A stretch of DNA of 64,000 nucleotides from Pseudomonas sp. B21-040 (lineage in GTDB: Bacteria; Pseudomonadota; Gammaproteobacteria; Pseudomonadales; Pseudomonadaceae), in assembly GCF_024748695.1 (NCBI RefSeq), contig NZ_CP087176.1, positions 4,457,501 to 4,521,500 on the forward strand, read 5' to 3'. Under the pieces are notes generated by a model. That model made no database searches. It was not told where the DNA came from and worked only from the letters and a program-made list of their open reading frames with translations. The position numbers and the translations under genes were made by a program. Shown here piece after piece: positions 49,220 to 59,454 of the stretch; position 1 is the stretch's first letter, and every line of letters begins with the position of its first letter.

Positions 49220-50566
49220 GTGAATACATCCATACCCGGGATGAACGATGGCATCGATTGCGCCTTGAAATCAGCCATCGCGAAAGTGAAACGACATGTC
49301 CTTCCGCTGTTCGTCATCATGTTCATCGTCAACTACATCGACCGTGTGAACATCGGTTTCGTCCGCGCCCACATGGAACATGACCTAGGGATTGGCGCTG
49401 CCGCCTACGGCCTCGGGGCCGGGCTGTTCTTCATCGGTTACGCGCTGTTCGAAGTCCCCTCCAACCTCCTCCTGCAAAAAGTCGGCGCACGAATCTGGCT
49501 GACCCGCATCATGCTGACCTGGGGCCTGGTGGCCGCTGGCATGGCGTTCATCCAGAACGAAACCCACTTCTACATCCTGCGATTCCTGCTGGGCGTGGCC
49601 GAAGCCGGATTTTTCCCTGGGGTGATTTATTACTTCACTCGCTGGCTGCCGGGGGTTGAGCGCGGCAAGGCGATTGCGATCTTCCTCAGTGGCTCGGCGA
49701 TCGCGTCGCTGATCTCCGGCCCGCTGTCCGGGTTACTCTTGCAAATCAGCGGCTTTGGCCTGCATGGCTGGCAATGGATGTACTTCATTGAAGGGATGTT
49801 TTCGGTCGGGTTGTGCGTGTTCGTCTGGTTCTGGCTGGACTCCAAACCCCACGACGCCAAATGGCTGAGCCGCGAAGAACAGGATGCGCTGGTCAATGCC
49901 ATCGACGACGAGCAACAGGCCCGCGAAGCCGCGACACCGATCAAACCGTCGCTGGGCAAGCTGCTCAAGGATCGCCAGATCATTCTGTTTTGCCTGATCT
50001 ACTTCTTTATCCAACTGACCATTTACGCGGCGACCTTCTGGCTGCCGAGCATCATCAAGAAGATGGGCGATCTCAGCGACATTCAGGTCGGGCTGTTCAA
50101 CTCCATCCCGTGGTTGCTATCGATCGTCGGCATGTACGCGTTCGCAACGCTATCGACCAAGTGGAAACACCAGCAAGCCTGGGTCGCCGCCGCGCTGCTG
50201 ATCGCCGCCGCCGGGATGTTCATGTCCACCACGGGCGGGCCGATCTTTGCCTTCGTTGCGATCTGCTTTGCCGCGCTGGGCTTCAAATCCGCTTCATCGC
50301 TGTTCTGGCCAATCCCGCAGGCGTATCTGGATGCGCGGATCGCCGCGGGCGTGATCGCGCTAATCAACTCGGTCGGCAACCTCGGCGGTTTCGTCGCACC
50401 GACCACCTTCGGCCTGCTGGAAGAACACACCGGCTCGATTCAGGGCGGGCTGTACGGGTTGGCAGCGACCTCAATCATCGCCGCGATCATTGTCTTCGCC
50501 GCCCGCAACAAACCGAAAACCGCGCCTACCACCGCACTGGGCAATCCAGCGCCCAATCACGCCTGA
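49220..50566 (+). CDS. gudP: MFS transporter, glucarate/galactarate type
   Basis: 448-residue anion:cation symporter of the MFS. Twelve helices; the first loop has YIDRVNIGFVRAHMEHDLG, the family's signature, and the central cytosolic loop follows helix 6. GGGAG precedes the GTG at 49220 (residues NTSIPGMN); the upstream GTG lacks a site. Pairing with gudD 25 bases downstream makes a D-glucarate or galactarate uptake role likely. The symbol is by context. Confidence 0.85.
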   Translation: MNTSIPGMNDGIDCALKSAIAKVKRHVLPLFVIMFIVNYIDRVNIGFVRAHMEHDLGIGAAAYGLGAGLFFIGYALFEVPSNLLLQKVGARIWLTRIMLTWGLVAAGMAFIQNETHFYILRFLLGVAEAGFFPGVIYYFTRWLPGVERGKAIAIFLSGSAIASLISGPLSGLLLQISGFGLHGWQWMYFIEGMFSVGLCVFVWFWLDSKPHDAKWLSREEQDALVNAIDDEQQAREAATPIKPSLGKLLKDRQIILFCLIYFFIQLTIYAATFWLPSIIKKMGDLSDIQVGLFNSIPWLLSIVGMYAFATLSTKWKHQQAWVAAALLIAAAGMFMSTTGGPIFAFVAICFAALGFKSASSLFWPIPQAYLDARIAAGVIALINSVGNLGGFVAPTTFGLLEEHTGSIQGGLYGLAATSIIAAIIVFAARNKPKTAPTTALGNPAPNHA

Positions 50567-50590
50567 TCTTTTGTTTTGAAGGATAAGAAA

Positions 50591-51934
50591 ATGCACTCAC
50601 AAGACACTGCAAAAGCGCCAATCATCACCAGCATGCAGGTGGTACCGGTGGCCGGCCACGATGGCATGCTGCTCAATCTGAGCGGCGCCCATGGCCCGTT
50701 TTTCACCCGCAACATCGTGATCCTCAAGGACAACGCCGGTCACACCGGTGTCGGCGAAGTCCCGGGTGGTGAGCGGATTCGCCAGACACTGGAAGACGCC
50801 CGTTCACTGGTCGTCGGCAGCCCGATTGGCACTTATCAGAAGATCCTTAATCAAGTGCGCCAGACCTTCGCCGATCGCGATGCCGGTGGTCGCGGTTTGC
50901 AGACGTTCGACCTGCGCATCACCATTCACGCGGTCACGGGACTTGAAGCCGCCCTGCTCGACTTGCTCGGCCAGCACCTCGACGTGCCGGTCGCCGCCCT
51001 GCTCGGCGAAGGTCAGCAGCGCGATGAAGTGAAAATGCTGGGTTATCTGTTTTACCTCGGTGATCGCCGGCAAACCGATCTGGCCTACCGCAGCGAACCG
51101 GAGGCCGACAACGACTGGTTCCGCATCCGTCACGAAAAAGCCATGACCGTCGACGCAGTGGTACGCCTGGCGGTCGCCGCGCACGACCGTTATGGTTTCA
51201 AGGACTTCAAACTCAAGGGCGGTGTGCTCAGCGGCGACGAGGAAATCGAAGCGGTCACCGCGCTGGCCGAACGCTTTCCGGATGCGCGAATTACGCTCGA
51301 TCCGAATGGCGCATGGTCACTCAAGGAAGCGATCCGCCTGTGCCGGGACCAGCATCGCGTCCTCGCTTACGCCGAAGACCCATGCGGGGCGGAAAACGGT
51401 TACTCGGGCCGTGAAGTCATGGCCGAGTTCCGCCGTGCCACCGGCCTGAAAACCGCCACCAACATGATCGCCACCGACTGGCGGGAAATGGGCCACGCCA
51501 TCCAATTGCAATCGGTCGACATTCCTCTGGCCGATCCGCATTTCTGGACGATGCAGGGCTCGGTTCGCGTGGCGCAGATGTGCCACGAATGGGGCCTGAC
51601 CTGGGGATCGCATTCCAACAACCACTTCGATATTTCCCTGGCGATGTTCACCCACGTCGCGGCGGCCGCACCGGGCGACATCACCGCCATCGACACCCAC
51701 TGGATCTGGCAGGACGGCCAGCGCCTGACCAAAGCTCCGCTGCAAATCGTCGGCGGCTGTGTGCAAGTGCCGAAGAAACCGGGGCTAGGGGTTGAACTGG
51801 ACATGGATCAGTTGGCCAAGGCCCATGAGCTGTACAAAGGCATGGGGTTGGGCGCACGGGATGACAGCGTGGCGATGCAGTTTTTGATCCCGGGCTGGAA
51901 GTTCGATAACAAACGGCCGTGCCTGGTGCGCTAA
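50591..51934 (+). CDS. gudD: Glucarate dehydratase
   Basis: 447-residue enolase-superfamily enzyme that converts D-glucarate to 5-keto-4-deoxyglucarate. Catalytic features: FKLKGG (acid/base Lys), LDPNGAW and AYAEDPCG (metal ligands), [16 protein letters not shown] (His acid/base). AAGGA lies 6 bases before the ATG at 50591. Second gene of the gudP-gudD operon under the GntR regulator. No downstream kdgD or garL in this window. Confidence 0.94.
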   Translation: MHSQDTAKAPIITSMQVVPVAGHDGMLLNLSGAHGPFFTRNIVILKDNAGHTGVGEVPGGERIRQTLEDARSLVVGSPIGTYQKILNQVRQTFADRDAGGRGLQTFDLRITIHAVTGLEAALLDLLGQHLDVPVAALLGEGQQRDEVKMLGYLFYLGDRRQTDLAYRSEPEADNDWFRIRHEKAMTVDAVVRLAVAAHDRYGFKDFKLKGGVLSGDEEIEAVTALAERFPDARITLDPNGAWSLKEAIRLCRDQHRVLAYAEDPCGAENGYSGREVMAEFRRATGLKTATNMIATDWREMGHAIQLQSVDIPLADPHFWTMQGSVRVAQMCHEWGLTWGSHSNNHFDISLAMFTHVAAAAPGDITAIDTHWIWQDGQRLTKAPLQIVGGCVQVPKKPGLGVELDMDQLAKAHELYKGMGLGARDDSVAMQFLIPGWKFDNKRPCLVR

Positions 51935-52824
51935 TTCTCTGTCGTTATGTTTTGTTGGGCCGCTTGCAGCAGCCAGTCCTTGAACGCCGTCATGGCCGCC
52001 GTTTCAGTGCGGGACTGCAAGCGGGTCAGCCAGTAGCTGCCGGTAGTGATACCAATTGCGAAAGGCTGCTCGATCGCACCTGCCGCCAGTTGCCGGGAAA
52101 ACATCAGCGGCGGCGCCAGTGCGATACCGGCGCCCTGAAGCGCGGCCTCCATCATCGCCAGTGAAGAGTCGAAAACGATGCTCTTGGCGGGCGGTGTATT
52201 GGCCGGTAATCCGCAGGCCTGAAACCACTCGGACCATTCGTCTGTACGGTAGGAACGTAACAAGGTTTGTTGCAACAGATCCTCAGGCGACTGCAATTGC
52301 CGGGCAAGTTCAGGAACGCATAACACCGACAGCGGCGCATCGATCAACCGCAACGCTTCAACGCCATGCCAGGCGCCGGCGCCAAATCGAATGGCGTAAT
52401 CCAGACCTTCGGCGGCGACGTCCACACGGTTATTGTTGGTCGACAGGCGTAAATCTATGTACGGATGTTTCACATGAAAATCCGCCAGGCGTGGCAGCAA
52501 CCACCCCACCGCAAACGTGCCCACCGCTCCCACCGATAACACCTCCCGATAATGCCCGCCTTCAAAGCGTTCGAGGGTTTCAGCGATTCGGTCGAAAGAC
52601 TCGCGCAATACCGGCAGCAAGGTTTCCCCCTCGCTGGTCAGCATCAGCCCGCGTGGCAAGCGTTTGAACAGGGTCACGTTCAGTTGCGCCTCAAGACTTT
52701 TGACCTGATGACTCACCGCCGCCGGCGTCACGAACAGCTCCACCGCCGCCCGCGTGAAACTCAAATGACGCGCGGACGCCTCGAAAGCGCGCAATGCATT
52801 TAGCGGCAAGTGAGGACGAATCAT
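51931..52824 (-). CDS. ampR: LysR regulator AmpR
   Basis: 297 residues. The N-terminus [30 protein letters not shown] matches AmpR closely, and the effector domain contains [24 protein letters not shown], also typical. AmpR senses peptidoglycan muropeptides and controls ampC. It is divergent from ampC with a 162-base gap, the classic arrangement. Stop overlaps gudD by 4 bases (convergent). Confidence 0.92.
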   Translation of the reverse strand: MIRPHLPLNALRAFEASARHLSFTRAAVELFVTPAAVSHQVKSLEAQLNVTLFKRLPRGLMLTSEGETLLPVLRESFDRIAETLERFEGGHYREVLSVGAVGTFAVGWLLPRLADFHVKHPYIDLRLSTNNNRVDVAAEGLDYAIRFGAGAWHGVEALRLIDAPLSVLCVPELARQLQSPEDLLQQTLLRSYRTDEWSEWFQACGLPANTPPAKSIVFDSSLAMMEAALQGAGIALAPPLMFSRQLAAGAIEQPFAIGITTGSYWLTRLQSRTETAAMTAFKDWLLQAAQQNITTEN

Positions 52825-52869
52825 GCCAACTCCATAATTTTTCTAATGGCTAACCCGAGATTTCGTCGT

Positions 52870-52898
52870 TTGTCGAAGTTCGGCAGACTGCCTAGATT
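52870..52898 (+). promoter_or_regulatory. ampC promoter
   Basis: TTGTCG (52870-52875), 17 bases, TAGATT (52893-52898), 88 bases before the ampC start. The AmpR site should lie just upstream, around 52830-52868, but I cannot define it exactly. Confidence 0.6.
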
Positions 52899-52986
52899 CT
52901 GCTCGCCTGTTAGCTAGCCCGTTTTGCAAGAGCGCATGGAGTGTAGCGGGTTAACATCATCACAACTCATGAAGAGTGAATCAGAC

Positions 52987-54153
52987 ATGTATCAATACAA
53001 ACTGCCAAGGCTAGCGACCTACAGCGTTTTCGCACTTCTGCTCGGCACAGCGCCGTGTTTCGCTGCAACACCGTCCGACCAGCAGCTCGAAGCCTTGGTC
53101 AACGCCACCGTCGGCCCGGTGATGCAGCAACAGAACATCACGGGACTCGCCGTTGCGATCACCCAAAATGGTCAGCAGCATTACTTTAATTACGGCGTAG
53201 CATCCAAAGAGGATGGCAAACCGGTCAGCCAGGACACCCTGTTCGAAATCGGTTCGGTCAGCAAAACCTTCACTGCCACGCTGGCCGCCTATGCACAGGC
53301 CAGCGGCAAACTGTCCCTGTCCGATACAGCCAGCGCTGTTTTACCAGCCTTGCGCGGCAGTGCGTTCGACCACATCAGCGTATTGCAATTGGCCACTTAC
53401 ACCGCTGGCGGGTTGCCGCTGCAGTTCCCCGACAACGCAGACCACGCGGATAAGATGCTGGGTTATTTCAAGCAGTGGACACCGGTGTATCCCGCCGGAA
53501 CCCATCGCCAGTATTCGAACCCAAGCATAGGGCTATCCGGTTACCTCGCCGCCTACAGCATGGGCCAGCCGTTCGATACCCTGTTGGAAAAGACCTTGTT
53601 GCCGAAACTGGGCCTTGAGCACACCTACCTCAATGTCCCCAAAAACCAGATGGGGCTTTACGCGCTGGGGTACAACAAAGACGACAAGCCGGTGCGTGTC
53701 GAGCCGGGTGCTCTGGACTCCGAAGCCTACGGCGTGAAAACCAGCGCCTCGGACTTACTGCGTTTTGTCGAAGCGAACATGAAACCGGCAGGGTTGGAAA
53801 AGCCGCTACAGCAAGCCATTGCCACCACCCACACCGGTTATTACACCGTGGGCAACATGACGCAGGGGCTGGCCTGGGAGTTCTACCCCTACCCGGTCAC
53901 GCTGGATCGGCTGCTTGCCGGTAATTCGACCGAGATGGCAATGGAAGCGCACAAGGTCAATTGGTTGAACCCGCCGCAGCCACAACAGGAAAACCTGTTG
54001 TTCAACAAAACCGGCTCAACGGGTGGCTTTGGTGCCTATGTCGCGTTCGTACCCTCGAAGGACATCGGCATCGTGATCCTGGCCAACAAAAATTACCCAA
54101 ACCCGGAACGCATCAAAATCGCCCACACGATATTGAGTGCCCTGACTGAATAA
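52987..54153 (+). CDS. ampC: Class C beta-lactamase AmpC
   Basis: 388 residues with a signal peptide ending CFA; the mature protein puts the catalytic Ser of SVSK at position 64, exactly as in the class C numbering. The YSN (Tyr150) and KTG (Lys315) motifs are present. Chromosomal, AmpR-controlled cephalosporinase that hydrolyses beta-lactams in the periplasm. The ATG at 52987 was preferred because it gives the standard signal peptide; 52969 is possible. The enzyme looks intact. It lies opposite ampR, not on a mobile element. Confidence 0.96.
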   Translation: MYQYKLPRLATYSVFALLLGTAPCFAATPSDQQLEALVNATVGPVMQQQNITGLAVAITQNGQQHYFNYGVASKEDGKPVSQDTLFEIGSVSKTFTATLAAYAQASGKLSLSDTASAVLPALRGSAFDHISVLQLATYTAGGLPLQFPDNADHADKMLGYFKQWTPVYPAGTHRQYSNPSIGLSGYLAAYSMGQPFDTLLEKTLLPKLGLEHTYLNVPKNQMGLYALGYNKDDKPVRVEPGALDSEAYGVKTSASDLLRFVEANMKPAGLEKPLQQAIATTHTGYYTVGNMTQGLAWEFYPYPVTLDRLLAGNSTEMAMEAHKVNWLNPPQPQQENLLFNKTGSTGGFGAYVAFVPSKDIGIVILANKNYPNPERIKIAHTILSALTE

Positions 54154-54171
54154 CCAAGAGCAACGCGACTC

Positions 54172-54317
54172 CTGTAGCAGCTGCCGAGCCCGCGAGGCTG
54201 CGCTCGGCGACGAAGTCGTCGTGAAATCAGACGATGCAGTTTTTCAGGAAAACCGCGTCCGCCGGGTTTACGACGACTTCGTCGCCGAACGCAGCCTCAC
54301 AGGCTCGGCAGCTACAG
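54172..54317. repeat. REPIN, second family
   Basis: Arms of about 50 bp, 54172-54224 and 54268-54317, inverted, with a 3-base indel and a few substitutions. The outer part TGTAGCAGCTGCCGAGCC matches the units at 39288-39513. Confidence 0.8.
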
Positions 54318-54365
54318 ACGGATGGGTGACCCTTTGAGGTCACCTATTGTCGTTATGTCGCTCGC

Positions 54366-54737
54366 TTAATGCCGAGTCACTGGCGAACCGTCAGACGCAT
54401 CGTCCTGCGGAACAAGGTTGTCCCGCACCTGGGTCACCAACAACTCAGCGATCATCGCCAACTGCTGGATCGAAAAGATTTCACCACGGTTCGGCGCGTC
54501 CAGTTTTGCCGCAAAATTCTCGAGCAGGGCATTCAGCGATGCGAGGGTTTCGCTGGCTTGCCTTAGCAGCGTCAGCGTGTCGACGCCGGGGACAACGGCG
54601 AATATCTGCCGAGCAGTGGGAACACGCCTGGGGCGTGGAATGACCGCCACTTCTGCGGTACCACACACCTTCACAGAATCGGGATGATCGGCATCGGTGG
54701 GCGTTTGCGGTTGTTGAGGCTTACTGATCTTTTTCAC
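54366..54737 (-). CDS. DUF6124 family protein
   Basis: 123-residue Pseudomonas-specific protein. The N-terminal half is basic and Pro/Thr-rich and likely disordered; the C-terminal half has the family core VPGVDTLTLLRQASETLASLNALL, followed by an amphipathic helix (IQQLAMIAELLVTQVRDNL). I set the start at the GTG at 54737 (KKISKPQQPQ), as family members start with MKK-type ends and GGAG lies 10 bases before it. The frame stays open upstream to 54803. Function unknown. Confidence 0.75.
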   Translation of the reverse strand: MKKISKPQQPQTPTDADHPDSVKVCGTAEVAVIPRPRRVPTARQIFAVVPGVDTLTLLRQASETLASLNALLENFAAKLDAPNRGEIFSIQQLAMIAELLVTQVRDNLVPQDDASDGSPVTRH

Positions 54738-54896
54738 AGGCGGGGCTCCTTTTTCCACGGGGGGTTTCGTCCTTGGGTCCCTCAATATCGCGGACTTCAA
54801 CAAAGGCTAGCGGTGCGCGCTGTAGGGCACCAGTTCATCAAGTGCTACACAACTTGAAGGAAATGTCCGAGGCCCGTGAAGGCGGGTACTTCACCT

Positions 54897-54931
54897 GCAA
54901 AAAAAATGGGCGATCGTTTAGATCGCCCATT
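54897..54931 (-). terminator. Terminator of the DUF4174 gene
   Basis: An 11-bp stem AATGGGCGATC/GATCGCCCATT followed on the minus strand by an eight-T run. Confidence 0.85.
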
Positions 54932-54997
54932 GTCATGACGGAGACTGAAATCGGCGTTCAATCCCACCCATCAAAAGGAACAGACGCCCTCACCGTT

Positions 54998-55570
54998 TCA
55001 GTCATCCGGCATTTCCGGGGGCTTGGCCGGTTTGCCCGCTTTGCCAGCCTTTGCGCCCTTGGTGCCTTTGGCCCCATTGACGGGTTCGGCTTCAGCCGGG
55101 GGGGCTACGACCGCCGGCGCGGTGGCTTCTTTCTCAGCCGCTGGCAGGGCATCGATGGTGTCGAAAATCTTCTTCAAATCGACGGACTTTGACTCATCCC
55201 CCGAACTCTCAAGCTTCTTCTCGCCGTCCTTGCCGATCAGGATCACTTTGGGCAACGCCCCCGCACCAAGTTTCAGCGAGCGGATCAGTGCCATGGTGTC
55301 CTGCTGACCGAGGTCCCTGCCGTCAAGCTGCCCGAACATGTTCAGCACGCTGTACACCTTGATATTGCGTTGAGCGATCCCCTCTTTGTTGGCCGGATCA
55401 GCCAGCGACTTTTTCAGTCCCGTCCAGACCGGGTCGACGGTACTGGGCGCGATAACAATCAATGGCCTAAACCTGCCCTTGTCTATATCCAGCGGTGAAT
55501 CGCCCTCGGCTGCGAACAAGGGACCGGCGAAAGCCAGCAAGGTTGTCAGGGTCAAAAACCTGATGAGCAT
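54998..55570 (-). CDS. DUF4174 domain secreted protein
   Basis: 190 residues. Signal peptide LIRFLTLTTLLAFAGPLFA, then the DUF4174 region (GRFRPLIVIAPSTVDPVWTGLKK ... LPKVILIGKDGEKKL), a thioredoxin-like fold, and a low-complexity tail of KGAKAGKAGKPAKPP repeats. AAGGAG lies 6 bases before the ATG at 55570; an ATG 6 bases upstream is too close to it. Probably periplasmic and of unknown function. Own terminator downstream. Confidence 0.8.
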   Translation of the reverse strand: MLIRFLTLTTLLAFAGPLFAAEGDSPLDIDKGRFRPLIVIAPSTVDPVWTGLKKSLADPANKEGIAQRNIKVYSVLNMFGQLDGRDLGQQDTMALIRSLKLGAGALPKVILIGKDGEKKLESSGDESKSVDLKKIFDTIDALPAAEKEATAPAVVAPPAEAEPVNGAKGTKGAKAGKAGKPAKPPEMPDD

Positions 55571-55749
55571 GCGCATCTCCTTTTGATAACCACGCTCTAA
55601 TGATTGCGCATCGCGGCGTTCGTTCCGGTGACGCACCGCAATTGTGTTTCGCCTTGACCCAAGCTTAGGTCAGGGCGGTCATTGCGCAACAGGCTGAGCT
55701 ACTCTCATCACTTAAAACGACCCACCTGAACCGCCGTGAGGACAACTCC

Positions 55750-56118
55750 ATGAGCGCTCAGTTGAACCACACCATCGTCTGGTGCCGCGACAAACAGGTT
55801 TCCGCGAATTTCCTCGCCGAACTCCTCGGCCTGCCCGCTCCCGAGCCTTTCGGCCCCATGCTGGTCGTCAAGTTCGATAACGGTGTGTCGCTGGATTTCT
55901 ACAACAATGAGCCGCCGATTGCGTCCCAGCACTATGCGTTTTTGATCGGTGACGATGACTTCGACAACGCGTTCGCGCGCCTGCAAGCATGCGGACAGCC
56001 TTGGTGGGCTGATCCGGGCAAGCAGCGGCCGAAGGAAATCAATGAGTACGCAGGGGGACGGCGGGTGTATTTCGATGACCCGGACGGGCATCTGCTGGAA
56101 ATTTTCACCCGCGAGTGA
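55750..56118 (+). CDS. VOC family (glyoxalase/bleomycin-resistance fold) protein
   Basis: 122 residues, two beta-alpha-beta-beta-beta modules. HTIVWCRDKQVSANFLAELLGLP opens the fold and VYFDDPDGHLLEIFTR closes it, with the metal-type His and Glu. The activity is not predictable; family members include glyoxalases, dioxygenases and resistance proteins. GAGGACAACTCC precedes the ATG. Convergent with the TauE gene. Confidence 0.85.
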   Translation: MSAQLNHTIVWCRDKQVSANFLAELLGLPAPEPFGPMLVVKFDNGVSLDFYNNEPPIASQHYAFLIGDDDFDNAFARLQACGQPWWADPGKQRPKEINEYAGGRRVYFDDPDGHLLEIFTRE

Positions 56119-56138
56119 AGCTGGCGCATGGGGTTGAA

Positions 56139-56924
56139 TCAGAACGCCAGTTTGTAACCGATCAAAACCAACATGGTTGCCAGGCAAGGGCGCAACAGTT
56201 CATCGGAGATGCGCCCGGTCAAATGGCTGCCCAACCAGATACCCGGCAGCGAACCGATCAGCAGGTAACCCAGCACATGCCAATCCATGTTGCCCATGCT
56301 CGCATGGCCAAGCCCGGCGACCAGCGTCAGTGGCACGGCGTGGGCGATTTCCGTGCCGACGAGGCGGCGGGTTGGCAACAGCGGGTACAGGATGAACAAT
56401 GCGACGGTGCCCAGGGCGCCGGCACCAATGGACGTCAACGCAACCATGGTGCCCAGCACCAGGCCCGTGATGACGGTCATTACATTGAGGCGCGAACCGC
56501 TGGGGTTATAGTTGCCACCCGCGCGTTTGTGCGCGAAATCGAGCAGGCGCTTCTTGAACAGAATCGCCAGCGCCGTGGCGAACAGGACGAACCCCAGCGC
56601 TTGTTTGATGATGGCATTCATCGTTTCAGGCGCGGTGTGCAAGCTGCTCAGGAACCACAACGTCAACGCCACTGCCGGTACGCTGCCGAGGGTCAGCCAG
56701 CCGGTGATCGCCCAGTCGATGTTGTTGTTTTTCCGGTGAACGAGCACGCCACTGGATTTGGTGATTGCCGCGTACAGCAAATCGGTGCCGACTGCCGTCG
56801 CGGGGTTGATACCGAACCACAACAGGATCGGGGTCATCAATGACCCGCCACCGACGCCCGTCATGCCGACAATAAAGCCAACGACCAACCCGGCAATGAC
56901 CAACCCGATGTTCACTAATTCCAT
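56139..56924 (-). CDS. TauE/SafE family sulfite/anion exporter
   Basis: 261 residues, eight or nine helices in two repeats with the conserved glycine-rich starts VGFIVGMTGVGGGSLMTP and TSIGAGALGTVALFIL. The family exports sulfite, sulfoacetate or other organosulfur anions. No sulfur genes lie beside it. The ATG at 56924 is preferred; the frame opens 12 bases upstream with a GTG. Confidence 0.88.
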   Translation of the reverse strand: MELVNIGLVIAGLVVGFIVGMTGVGGGSLMTPILLWFGINPATAVGTDLLYAAITKSSGVLVHRKNNNIDWAITGWLTLGSVPAVALTLWFLSSLHTAPETMNAIIKQALGFVLFATALAILFKKRLLDFAHKRAGGNYNPSGSRLNVMTVITGLVLGTMVALTSIGAGALGTVALFILYPLLPTRRLVGTEIAHAVPLTLVAGLGHASMGNMDWHVLGYLLIGSLPGIWLGSHLTGRISDELLRPCLATMLVLIGYKLAF

Positions 56925-57039
56925 TGATACGTCCACAAAGATCGCAGGGAAAACTGGCCCGCAGCATAGCGATTTTTCTTATAACCACTTATATCGATGC
57001 GAACTATCGTTATACCCGAGACATAACAACACCCCATTC

Positions 57040-57137
57040 CCCTGTAGGAGCTGAGCTTGCTCGCGATAGCGGTATAACATTCAACATATGTGGTGGCTCA
57101 AAGTCCGCTATCGCGAGCAAGCTCAGCTCCTACAGGG
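57040..57137. repeat. REPIN
   Basis: 33-bp perfect arms (57040-57072 and 57105-57137), CCCTGTAGGAGCTGAGCTTG and its complement, around a 32-base centre. Same family as 35108-35197 but with different inner bases. Confidence 0.88.
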
Positions 57138-57150
57138 TTTGTGTCGGGGT

Positions 57151-57900
57151 TTATTGCACCGGCAGGAAATTCAGAAACAACAGACTCTGCGCGTAGTTCA
57201 AGCCGATGCGCCGGTAGCGTTCGTCCAGCATCTGCGTCAGTAAATCCAGGCGTGCGACGATTTTGCCGAATTCCACGGCAAAACTCAGATTGCTGCCCTC
57301 CTCCGAAATTTCATTGGAAAAAAGCAACGGCTCACCATTGCTGTTTTGCCGTTGGCTGAGAATCCACGTGGCGATCTCGATGTTGCGCGCGGCATTGCTG
57401 ACGAACGTCGGGTTGATCGCATCCGTCATGTAGAACTCCAGACGATTGCCGTGAGCGGTCACCAGCATGCTGCCAATGGCATAGATAAACGCACCGACCC
57501 GGTCACCGAGAAATTCCGGGCTCATGGCATACCGAAGGGCCGCCAGGTCTTTTTTACCGCCCAGGGTGGGCAACGGCGTTTGCAGCTCGATGGCCATGCG
57601 CACTTGTTTGCCAGCGGTTCGGGCATCGAGGAAACCGGATTTCTTCAGCTCATCGGGGTTGCGCAGGTAAAGCTTGCTCATCAGCAGGTAGAGGCTGTCG
57701 AGGTTGTCACGCATTGTCAGCGTGGCCATGCGGTCGACGCTGGTCTGCAGGAATTCCTGCGGCCTGCCTTCACGGAACTGGCTGACGATGTCGTTGCCCT
57801 GCTGCTGGCTGCAACCGCTGACAAAGAGCATTGTCAGGCAGGTCGAAAGCAGGCAACAGCGGTGGATCGGTGAGGTGATACGGGGTAAAACTCGAGCCAT
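57151..57900 (-). CDS. Hypothetical lipoprotein
   Basis: 249 residues. The signal peptide ends LFVSGC (Cys30); the mature part is mostly helical (REGRPQEFLQTSVDRMATL ... YAIGSMLVTAHGNRLEFYM). No family known to me, although the spread of hydrophobic residues is that of a folded protein. The start at 57900 is chosen to give a normal signal peptide; the frame runs open to 58017. Its promoter would face the aldo/keto reductase gene. Confidence 0.7.
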   Translation of the reverse strand: MARVLPRITSPIHRCCLLSTCLTMLFVSGCSQQQGNDIVSQFREGRPQEFLQTSVDRMATLTMRDNLDSLYLLMSKLYLRNPDELKKSGFLDARTAGKQVRMAIELQTPLPTLGGKKDLAALRYAMSPEFLGDRVGAFIYAIGSMLVTAHGNRLEFYMTDAINPTFVSNAARNIEIATWILSQRQNSNGEPLLFSNEISEEGSNLSFAVEFGKIVARLDLLTQMLDERYRRIGLNYAQSLLFLNFLPVQ

Positions 57901-58132
57901 GGGTTCTTGAACTTGGGCATGGGCCGACGGTGGGGATCGCCGCCGGCTGCCCAAGGATAGAGCCACCAAAACCAGAAAAGTGCAGTGCCGGTGGTCCGTG
58001 GGCAACGATACCGACAATCTGCAGCTGAGATTTCGTCGTGTTCGCTATCACCAACTATCTAGTGCGCTGCGGAACCACCGGGGCATTTTGCTGCCCATTT
58101 AATATCCACCGAGTTACAAAAAGGAGGTTTTC

Positions 58133-58954
58133 ATGCGGACCCTCGAATTGGCCGGCTCCCAGGTTCCGGTCATCGGCCAGGGCACCTGGCGCATGGGCGA
58201 GGATCGCTCGGCGCACCGGCATGAAGTCGCCGCCCTGCGGCTGGGTATCGAGTTAGGCATGACGTTGATCGATACCGCCGAAATGTATGCTGAAGGCGGT
58301 GCCGAGGAAGTGGTCGCTGAAGCCATCAGTGGTCTGCGAGACAACGTCTTTCTGGTCAGCAAGGTCTACCCCCACAACGCCAGCTGCAAAGGCATTCCCC
58401 AGGCCTGCGAGCGTAGCCTTCGGCGTCTGAACACCGATTACATTGACTTGTACCTGCTGCACTGGCGTGGCCAGTATTCCCTGGAGGAAACCGTCGAAGC
58501 CTTCGAACGCCTGCGTGAAGACGGCAAGATCGGTCGTTGGGGCGTGTCCAATTTCGATGTGGACGACCTGCAAGAACTCGACTCACCGGCCTGCGCCACC
58601 AATCAGGTGCTCTACAACCTGGAAGAGCGCGGCATCGAATTTGATTTGCTGCCCTGGAGCCAACAGCATCGCCAGCCATTGATGGCTTACTGCCCGATCG
58701 GTCAGGGCGGGCAAATGCTGGCCCATCCGGCGCTGAAAAAGGTTGCCGCCCGTCATGGGGCGTCACCGGCTCAAGTAGCGCTGGCATGGATTCTGCGGCA
58801 GAGCGGCGTGATCGCCATCCCCAAAGCGGTCAAACCTGAACACGTGCAATTGAATGCGCAAGCCGCGCAGTTGCGGCTCGAACCCGGGGATCTGGAGGCG
58901 CTGGATCACGCGTTTCACGCGCCACAACGCAAACATCGGTTGGCCATGGTCTGA
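58133..58954 (+). CDS. Aldo/keto reductase
   Basis: 273-residue NADPH-dependent (beta/alpha)8 barrel. Catalytic tetrad: Asp in LIDTAEMYAEG, Tyr in the same motif, Lys in FLVSKVYP and His in LYLLHWRG. Cofactor region AIPKAVKPEHVQLNA near the end. A perfect AAGGAGG lies 6 bases before the ATG. Reduces aldehydes or ketones; physiological substrate unknown. Followed by a DUF1810 gene 29 bases downstream, likely co-transcribed. Confidence 0.9.
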   Translation: MRTLELAGSQVPVIGQGTWRMGEDRSAHRHEVAALRLGIELGMTLIDTAEMYAEGGAEEVVAEAISGLRDNVFLVSKVYPHNASCKGIPQACERSLRRLNTDYIDLYLLHWRGQYSLEETVEAFERLREDGKIGRWGVSNFDVDDLQELDSPACATNQVLYNLEERGIEFDLLPWSQQHRQPLMAYCPIGQGGQMLAHPALKKVAARHGASPAQVALAWILRQSGVIAIPKAVKPEHVQLNAQAAQLRLEPGDLEALDHAFHAPQRKHRLAMV

Positions 58955-58983
58955 ACCATCGCCGATTGCCAGAGGGCATGTGC

Positions 58984-59454
58984 ATGAGAAGCACCGATCA
59001 GCTCGACGCTTTTAATTTGCCACGCTTCGTCCAGGCTCAAGACCCGGTATTCGAATGGGTACAGGAAGAACTGCACGCCGGTAAAAAACGCCGTCACTGG
59101 ATGTGGTTCATCTTTCCGCAGCTTGCCGGGTTAGGCGGGAGCGAGATGTCCCGCCACTTCGCCATACGCTCCGATGAGGAAGCCGCGGCGTATCTGGAGC
59201 ATCCACTGCTGGGCCCGCGCCTGCGGACCTGCACGCAATTGGTCCTGAACGTCAAACAACGCTCGATCGCCGATATCTTCGGCCATCCTGATGACCTGAA
59301 GTTTCACTCCTCGATGACCCTGTTTGCCCAGGTCGCCCCCGACGACAGCGTTTTCCATCGAGCCCTCGAGCAATATTTCCACGGCATACGGGATGACTGG
59401 ACGCTGTCTCTGCTGGACCTAAAACAAGCCCATTTGCCCACCAATCAGCGTTGA
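58984..59454 (+). CDS. DUF1810 family protein
   Basis: 156 residues, the full DUF1810 (calpastatin-like) family. Diagnostic are [33 protein letters not shown] and [21 protein letters not shown] precedes the ATG at 58984 by 7 bases; the two upstream ATGs fit less well. Function unknown; helical cytosolic protein. The 3' end overlaps the convergent polB gene by 36 bases. Confidence 0.9.
   Translation: MRSTDQLDAFNLPRFVQAQDPVFEWVQEELHAGKKRRHWMWFIFPQLAGLGGSEMSRHFAIRSDEEAAAYLEHPLLGPRLRTCTQLVLNVKQRSIADIFGHPDDLKFHSSMTLFAQVAPDDSVFHRALEQYFHGIRDDWTLSLLDLKQAHLPTNQR

Noticed and set aside
52924..52986. Longer N-terminus for AmpC
   Set aside because: It would put polar residues before the signal peptide; the start at 52987 gives the standard mature numbering with Ser64.
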